From an uncultured Peptococcaceae bacterium (GTDB taxonomy: Bacteria > Bacillota > Peptococcia > Peptococcales > Peptococcaceae), in contig CAUDRX010000080.1 in assembly GCA_958451915.1 (NCBI GenBank), positions 1 to 9,826 of the forward strand: 9,826 nucleotides of DNA. The letters are read 5' to 3'. The notes under the pieces were generated by a model, which worked only from the letters and a program-made list of their open reading frames with translations, had not been told where the DNA came from and made no database searches. This document shows positions 5,762-9,826 of this stretch, piece by piece. Position 1 is the first letter of the stretch; each line of letters begins with the position of its first letter. A program made the translations under genes and the position numbers.

Positions 5762-6607
5762 ATGATGAGAGCGATCGATTTTCGACTGCGTCCACCATTC
5801 CGCAGTTATCTGAACAATTCTGTGATGTATGACTATGATGCCTTGAAAAAGTCGCACAAGATGCGTGACATTGGCGCGGTGTCCACGGCGGCGATGGAAA
5901 AAGATATGGCGCTTTTGATCCAGGAGATGGATGAAGCGGGGATCATCTATGGCGTGGCACCGGTGCGTGTACCGACCGATGGCGACAACGACGATGCCGT
6001 GCGGCTGATGGAAGCGTATCCAGGCCGTTTTCTGGGGATCCCTTGGATTGATCCGCTGCACACAGAAGACGCACTGGCGCAGATTGACAAGTATGTGACC
6101 TGTGGGCCGTGCAAAGGGATCATCATGGAACCGGCGATCAAGACCACGCCAGAAAAATGGTTCATTGATGACGAGCGCGTTTTTCCAGTGTATGAAAAAT
6201 GTCAGCAGGAAAAAATACCGGTGCTCATGAGTTTTGGCGGACGTCTTGCTGATCCGATCTACTACGATCCACGGCTGATGTATAATGTGGCGCAGGTCTT
6301 TCCGGATCTGACGCTGGTCGCTTGTCATGGCGGCTGGCCGCGCGTGACGGAAATGTGTTACGTCGCAGCTGAATGTGCCAATGTCTACATTTCGGCTGAC
6401 AGCTGGATGATGAGTTTTGCACCCGGCGCAGAAGATTATGTGACGGCAGCAAATTACATCTTGCAGGACAAGATCGTTTTTGGTACGTCGTATCCAGCCA
6501 TGCGTCTGCCGCTGGCGGTGGAAGATTATGTGAAACGTTTGCGGCCGGAGGTTGTGGATAAGATCATGTACTTGAACGGCGCAAAGATCTTTGGTTTGGA
6601 AGCGTAA
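5762..6607 (+). CDS. Amidohydrolase-2 family TIM-barrel protein with a degenerate metal site
   Basis: This 281-residue protein follows the pattern of amidohydrolase-related (Amidohydro_2) enzymes: IDFRLRPPF after strand 1 (5-13), AYPGRFLGIPWIDP (85-98), a CKGIIMEPA strand (117-125), IPVLMSFGG (152-160), LTLVACHGGWP (183-193) and IVFGTSYPA (238-246). In metal-dependent members these positions hold HxH, His, His and Asp. Here the HxH is RLR (8-10), the second His position is Ser157 and the late Asp is Ser243; only His189 remains. A normal metal centre is therefore unlikely. Metal-independent members exist, such as the 2-pyrone-4,6-dicarboxylate lactonase LigI, so hydrolase, decarboxylase or hydratase chemistry on an organic acid is possible but unproven. 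Two ATGs, 5762 and 5765, share one AGGAG site (5752-5756). It is the first gene of a unit with the permease 26 bp downstream, and is divergent from the LysR gene. Confidence 0.85.
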   Translation: MMRAIDFRLRPPFRSYLNNSVMYDYDALKKSHKMRDIGAVSTAAMEKDMALLIQEMDEAGIIYGVAPVRVPTDGDNDDAVRLMEAYPGRFLGIPWIDPLHTEDALAQIDKYVTCGPCKGIIMEPAIKTTPEKWFIDDERVFPVYEKCQQEKIPVLMSFGGRLADPIYYDPRLMYNVAQVFPDLTLVACHGGWPRVTEMCYVAAECANVYISADSWMMSFAPGAEDYVTAANYILQDKIVFGTSYPAMRLPLAVEDYVKRLRPEVVDKIMYLNGAKIFGLEA

Positions 6608-6633
6608 GATCTATCGAGAAAGGAGGAATCCTG

Positions 6634-8112
6634 ATGGACACTGGTGCAGTGCGTTCGAAAAAGAAAGTGACCCGTCTGTACATCCACAGTGCGATCGTTC
6701 TGTTTTTGATGTTCGGATTTGGGTATCTGCCGCCGATCGGCAGTGTCACACAGCTTGGCATGCATGCGATTGGTATCTTTCTCGGCTCCATCTGGGGCTG
6801 GTGTTTTGTTTCGCTTGGGTGGCCAAGCGTGATGGGCCTGATCGCCATTGGATTGAGTGGCTATATGAGCATGAACGAGACGTTGGCTGCGGCGTTTGGC
6901 GCGTCTTCTACCATCCAAGTCTTCGTTATCCTGATCTTTGTTGCCTATATGACACGAAGCGGATTGAGCGAATACATTGCACGCATGATCCTGGGCAGTA
7001 AGATCTGTCTGGGGCGCCCATGGATGCTGGTCTTTATCATCCTGTTCTGCTCATGGGTCGTCAGTTCTGCGACCAACGCGATCCCTGGCACATTGCTCGT
7101 ATGGGGATTTGTTTATGGGGCGCTCGAAGAATGCGGTTTCACGAAGAAAGACAAGTTCACTACCGTGATCCTGTTTTTGATATTGACGACTTCCCTGGTC
7201 GGGGCGCTTACGATGCCTTATAATGTGACGCCGTTGATCTTTATCAATGGGCTTACACAGAGCACGGGCTATACGATCAACTATCTGTCATTCTTTGTCG
7301 GCCGATGTGTATGTGGTCTTGGGTTTATCATCATCATGATGCTGGTGGTGCGTTTTATCATCCGTCCGGATCTGTCGAAACTTATTAATAAGACGGATGT
7401 GTTCATCGAAGCGCGAAAAGGGCTGACGATGAACGTGGAACAGAAGATCGCTGCGTTCTGCTGTCTGCTATTCTTGGCGACGATCTTTATCCCGGCGAAC
7501 CTGCCAAAAGATTGGCCTGTCGTTGCATTCTTCAACAATCTTGGCCTCATTGGCTGTGGCATATTGATCATCATCGGAGCGACGATCGTTCATCTGTACC
7601 GCGTGAAAGACAATGGCTATAAGGCCATCATGGATACCAATCTGCTGATCAAGGATCTGTCTTGGGATATTATCTTCGTACTGGCTTTAACGGTGCCATT
7701 GACGAACTTTTTATCCGATGATAAGTGTGGCGTGTTCGATATCTTTATGAGTTTCTTTGGGCCGTTGGCTCAGAATGTTGGTCCGGTTCCATTTGTCATC
7801 ATTTCTGTTCTCTTCAGCGGTATTGTCACACAGTTGACACATAATCAGGTTCTGGCGGCGGTCCTCATCCCGATCGTATGCCCGGTCGCGATGGATCTTG
7901 GCATCAATCCGGTGGCGATGATGATGTGCATGATGCTGCCGATCCAAGTCGCTGTTTGCACGCCGAGCGCATCGACGGTCGCGGCGATGGGCTTTGGCAA
8001 CGATAAATGGGTCGATGTGCGACTGGCGTTTGTGATCGCATTTATCTGCTTTGTGACGACGGCTGTTTACAGTGTGTTGTCACTACCGATCTTCTTGATC
8101 TTCTTTAACTGA
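6634..8112 (+). CDS. SLC13 (DASS)-like anion/dicarboxylate permease
   Basis: This 492-residue integral membrane protein has about 12-14 hydrophobic segments, matching the SLC13/divalent-anion:sodium symporter family within the ion transporter superfamily. The two inverted halves each carry a polar re-entrant motif: SSATNAIPG (144-152) in the first and TQLTHNQ (399-405) in the second, where family members usually have SNT-type signatures. A late VCTPSAST segment (441-448) resembles the P-A-T region of the second half. Family substrates are di- and tricarboxylates or sulfate, imported with sodium; the substrate here is presumed to be that of the neighbouring enzymes. ATG has AAGGAGG seven bases upstream. 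The gene starts 26 bp after the amidohydrolase stop on the same strand with no terminator between, so the two are almost certainly co-transcribed. The motif wording differs from textbook SLC13, so a related ion-transporter subfamily is possible. Confidence 0.85.
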   Translation: MDTGAVRSKKKVTRLYIHSAIVLFLMFGFGYLPPIGSVTQLGMHAIGIFLGSIWGWCFVSLGWPSVMGLIAIGLSGYMSMNETLAAAFGASSTIQVFVILIFVAYMTRSGLSEYIARMILGSKICLGRPWMLVFIILFCSWVVSSATNAIPGTLLVWGFVYGALEECGFTKKDKFTTVILFLILTTSLVGALTMPYNVTPLIFINGLTQSTGYTINYLSFFVGRCVCGLGFIIIMMLVVRFIIRPDLSKLINKTDVFIEARKGLTMNVEQKIAAFCCLLFLATIFIPANLPKDWPVVAFFNNLGLIGCGILIIIGATIVHLYRVKDNGYKAIMDTNLLIKDLSWDIIFVLALTVPLTNFLSDDKCGVFDIFMSFFGPLAQNVGPVPFVIISVLFSGIVTQLTHNQVLAAVLIPIVCPVAMDLGINPVAMMMCMMLPIQVAVCTPSASTVAAMGFGNDKWVDVRLAFVIAFICFVTTAVYSVLSLPIFLIFFN

Positions 8113-8153
8113 TGGCAAATTATGTATAAATATATAAATATGAGGTGGAAAAA
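8113..8153 (+). promoter_or_regulatory. AT-rich gap with ribosome binding site before the flavoprotein gene
   Basis: The 41-base gap is markedly AT-rich (TATGTATAAATATATAAATA) and ends in GAGGTG (8142-8147), six bases before ATG 8154; this decides the start against the in-frame GTG at 8145, which is part of the ribosome site. TATAAA-like -10 sequences occur, but none has a good -35 at 17 bp, so an internal promoter is possible only. There is no hairpin terminator, so read-through from the permease gene is expected. Confidence 0.35.
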
Positions 8154-8789
8154 ATGAAAGTATTAGCATTAAACGGTAGTTCCAACGCAAAAGGTGTCAC
8201 TTATGCAGCCATGAACATTGTTGGCGAAGAATTGAAAAAAGAGGGCATTGAGATGGAGATCGTTCACGTCGGCGCTAAAGGCGTCTCCGGATGTGTCAAT
8301 TGTAAGCAGTGCCGCAAGACCCACCATTGCGTGATCAACGACAAGGTCAACGAGATCATTGATCGCATCGACGAGTTTGACGGCATCCTGCTTGGCTGCC
8401 CAGCGCATTATATGGATGTGCCGGGACCATTCAAAGCGTTCCTCGATCGTCTGCTCTATGCGACAGAACATCTCGAAGGCCACACGCACAAGGTCTGCGC
8501 ATCGATCGCTGTCTGCCGCCGTGCCGGTGCCATCAATACCTTCCAGCAGCTGAATAACTACCTTTACTGCAGCAACATGATCATCGTCGGCAGCCAGTAT
8601 TGGAATGTGGGCTATGGATGGACGCCGGAAGAGTTCCTCGCCCAGGATAAAGAAGGCGTACAGACCATGGAAGTGCTGGGGCGCAATATGGCGTGGATGC
8701 TCAAGGTCATCGATGCCACGAAAGAGACGATCCCACATCCAGTGATCACTGACAAGCGCATAAGAACAAATTTCTGCAGAGAATTCTGA
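8154..8789 (+). CDS. Flavodoxin-fold NAD(P)H-dependent reductase with iron-sulfur-flavoprotein-type cysteine motif
   Basis: This 211-residue cytoplasmic protein has the NADPH-dependent FMN reductase/flavodoxin fold. LNGSSNAKGVTYAAMN (6-21) is the FMN phosphate loop, and GCPAHYMDVPGPFKAFLDRL (81-100) is the second flavin-contact region of this family. Between them, Cys47, Cys50, Cys53 and Cys59 form CX2CX2CX5C, the compact spacing known in methanogen iron-sulfur flavoproteins, where it binds a [4Fe-4S] cluster next to FMN. CRRAGAINTFQQLNNYL (121-137) is also typical. A tail with RTNFC closes the protein. Such proteins pass electrons from ferredoxin or NAD(P)H to acceptors in anaerobes. As the third gene after the amidohydrolase and permease it may reduce the imported compound or its product; that role is inferred only from position. 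Cluster binding is likely, not shown. A hairpin terminator follows 12 bases after the stop. Confidence 0.9.
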   Translation: MKVLALNGSSNAKGVTYAAMNIVGEELKKEGIEMEIVHVGAKGVSGCVNCKQCRKTHHCVINDKVNEIIDRIDEFDGILLGCPAHYMDVPGPFKAFLDRLLYATEHLEGHTHKVCASIAVCRRAGAINTFQQLNNYLYCSNMIIVGSQYWNVGYGWTPEEFLAQDKEGVQTMEVLGRNMAWMLKVIDATKETIPHPVITDKRIRTNFCREF

Positions 8790-8801
8790 TCTGAAAATAC
8801 A

Positions 8802-8855
8802 AATCCCCATGAATCGCATGGAAGAAGTTCCAAACTTTTCATGGGGATTATTTTA
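8802..8855. terminator. Compound hairpin terminator between two convergent genes
   Basis: A 12-bp perfect outer stem (AATCCCCATGAA at 8802-8813 with TTCATGGGGATT at 8838-8849) is followed by ATTTTAT on the + strand, and read on the - strand by TTGTATTTT. Its 24-base loop holds a second hairpin, TGGAA-GAAG-TTCCA (8819-8832). Both the flavoprotein gene and the methyltransferase gene converge on it, so it probably ends both. Confidence 0.75.
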
Positions 8856-8857
8856 TC

Positions 8858-9826
8858 TTACACCCATTCTCTGCAGCTGACGAGCAGGTCGATCTTCTGC
8901 CACTGGACGTCTTCGGTGATGGCGTTGCCTTCTTCGACGGAAGCGAAGCCGCACTGTGGCGAAAGGGCGATGTTGTCACCGACAACGGCCCTGGCTTCGG
9001 CAAAGCGGGCCCTGAGATCATCGACATGCTCGAGGACAGGGTTCTTGGTGGAGATGAGACCGGCGACAAAGCGTTTATCGTTGTCTTTCATACCGGCCCA
9101 AGGGGCGAAGGAACCGGAACGTTCGTCATCGTATTCGACAAAGTAGATGTCATAAGGGATCTGCATGATGATCGGTGCGACAGCATCATAGAAACCGGCG
9201 AAGAGTGGTTTGCCCTTGAAGTTGCCCTTGCAGAAATGGGTGGCGATGGTCATGTCGGCTGGGTGGCCTTCCAGCGCTTTGGTAGAAACAGTCTGGAACC
9301 AGTGCAGCACTTCATCCTGGGTGTAGCCGAGGGCGGCGACTTTTTCGAGGAAGTGTTCATCGATGAGGTAGGTCCAGGAGGTGTCATCGATCTGCAGATA
9401 GCGGCAGCCATGGTCATAAAAATCCTGGATGGCATCCTGATAGGCTTTGCCGATGTCGTCGATGAGGGCCGCGAGATCATCACCATAGTAAGGGGTTTCC
9501 TTGTGGCCGAGCTGGAGCACATGGTCGATGAGGATCATGTTTGGCCCGGAGATGCATTTTTTTGCCATGACGCCGTCGTATTTCTGCGCCAGACCGTGGA
9601 GATAGTCCCAGGCGTACATTTCTTTGTGGTCTTTGTTCTTATCGTAGAAAAATCTGCCGGTCACCTGACCGTATTCGACCTCATGGGTGCCGCCGGCGAG
9701 TTCTTTGGTCACGTAGATGGTCTCGAAGCCGTCGAATTCCTTGAGCCAGTCAAGGTGCCACCATCTGCGGCGAAATTCACCGTCGGTGACGAACTGCAGG
9801 CCATGGGCCACTTCTTTATCGACAAG
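8858..9826 (-). CDS. MetE-like (YxjG-type) zinc-dependent methyltransferase, 5' end cut by window
   Basis: The frame is open to the window edge, giving the last 322 residues; full-length relatives are about 370, so roughly 50 residues are missing. The GTG at 9809-9811 is internal, not the start: it falls within the conserved approach to VTDGEFRR. Motifs of the cobalamin-independent methionine synthase catalytic domain, in order, are TDGEFRRRWWHLDW (visible residues about 14-27), the LQIDD strand (144-148), ATHFCKGN (His197, Cys199), FVEYDDERSGSF (Glu232), LISTKNPVLE and LSPQCGF (Cys292). His, Cys, Glu and Cys are the zinc ligands that activate homocysteine thiol in MetE, so the active site looks complete. 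Stand-alone domains like YxjG lack the MetE N-terminal half; the methyl donor, and whether homocysteine is the acceptor, are not settled by sequence. It is convergent with the flavoprotein gene and not part of that unit. Any upstream riboswitch lies outside the window. Confidence 0.9.
   Translation of the reverse strand, partial: LVDKEVAHGLQFVTDGEFRRRWWHLDWLKEFDGFETIYVTKELAGGTHEVEYGQVTGRFFYDKNKDHKEMYAWDYLHGLAQKYDGVMAKKCISGPNMILIDHVLQLGHKETPYYGDDLAALIDDIGKAYQDAIQDFYDHGCRYLQIDDTSWTYLIDEHFLEKVAALGYTQDEVLHWFQTVSTKALEGHPADMTIATHFCKGNFKGKPLFAGFYDAVAPIIMQIPYDIYFVEYDDERSGSFAPWAGMKDNDKRFVAGLISTKNPVLEHVDDLRARFAEARAVVGDNIALSPQCGFASVEEGNAITEDVQWQKIDLLVSCREWV

Noticed and set aside
5333..6328. A 331-codon open frame on the - strand running from inside the LysR gene across the divergent gap into the amidohydrolase gene
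   Set aside because: It overlaps two real genes and both promoters, has low-complexity His/Arg-rich content and no domain; it is an antisense shadow.
8169..8819. A 216-codon open frame on the - strand opposite the flavoprotein gene
   Set aside because: The + strand protein has clear FMN and cysteine motifs; the antisense frame has none and would start inside the terminator hairpin.

Overview
The window looks like chromosomal DNA from an anaerobic or fermentative member of the Bacillota. The reasons are strong AGGAGG-type ribosome binding sites, GTG and TTG starts beside ATG, U-tract hairpin terminators after most transcription units, an AddA-type recombination nuclease, and a stand-alone acetolactate decarboxylase. 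Genus cannot be fixed from the sequence. I see no phage, transposon, CRISPR, tRNA or rRNA signal, and no gene-free stretch longer than about 150 bases. Nine protein genes fill almost all of it; the two at the edges are cut by the window.

Region 1 (1-3777) is general cell biology. It holds the 3' end of addA (double-strand-break repair nuclease/helicase, +), a convergent EamA/DMT-type transporter (-), a membrane-anchored NodB-fold protein whose two metal-binding histidines are replaced (-), and, divergent from it, a small DUF3267 membrane protein with an HExxH motif (+). Hairpin terminators separate the convergent pairs.

Region 2 (3795-4595) is a single-gene unit for alpha-acetolactate decarboxylase (-), which makes acetoin. 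It has its own promoter and a probable TTG start.

Region 3 (4592-8855) is the most interesting part. A LysR-type regulator (-) is divergent from a three-gene unit (+): an amidohydrolase-2 family protein that has lost four of its five usual metal ligands, a 12-14 helix SLC13-like anion/dicarboxylate permease, and a flavodoxin-fold protein with a CX2CX2CX5C motif of the iron-sulfur flavoprotein type. The LysR promoter and the proposed operon promoter lie over each other in the 140-bp gap, with an ATGGT-N8-ACCAT dyad beside them. This reads as a substrate-induced module: import an organic anion, convert it with a probably metal-independent TIM-barrel enzyme, and possibly reduce the product or intermediate with the flavoprotein. 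The substrate is unknown.

Region 4 (8858-9826) is most of a MetE-like, zinc-dependent methyltransferase of the YxjG type (-), cut at its 5' end by the window and convergent with the module, from which it is separated by an unusual compound hairpin.
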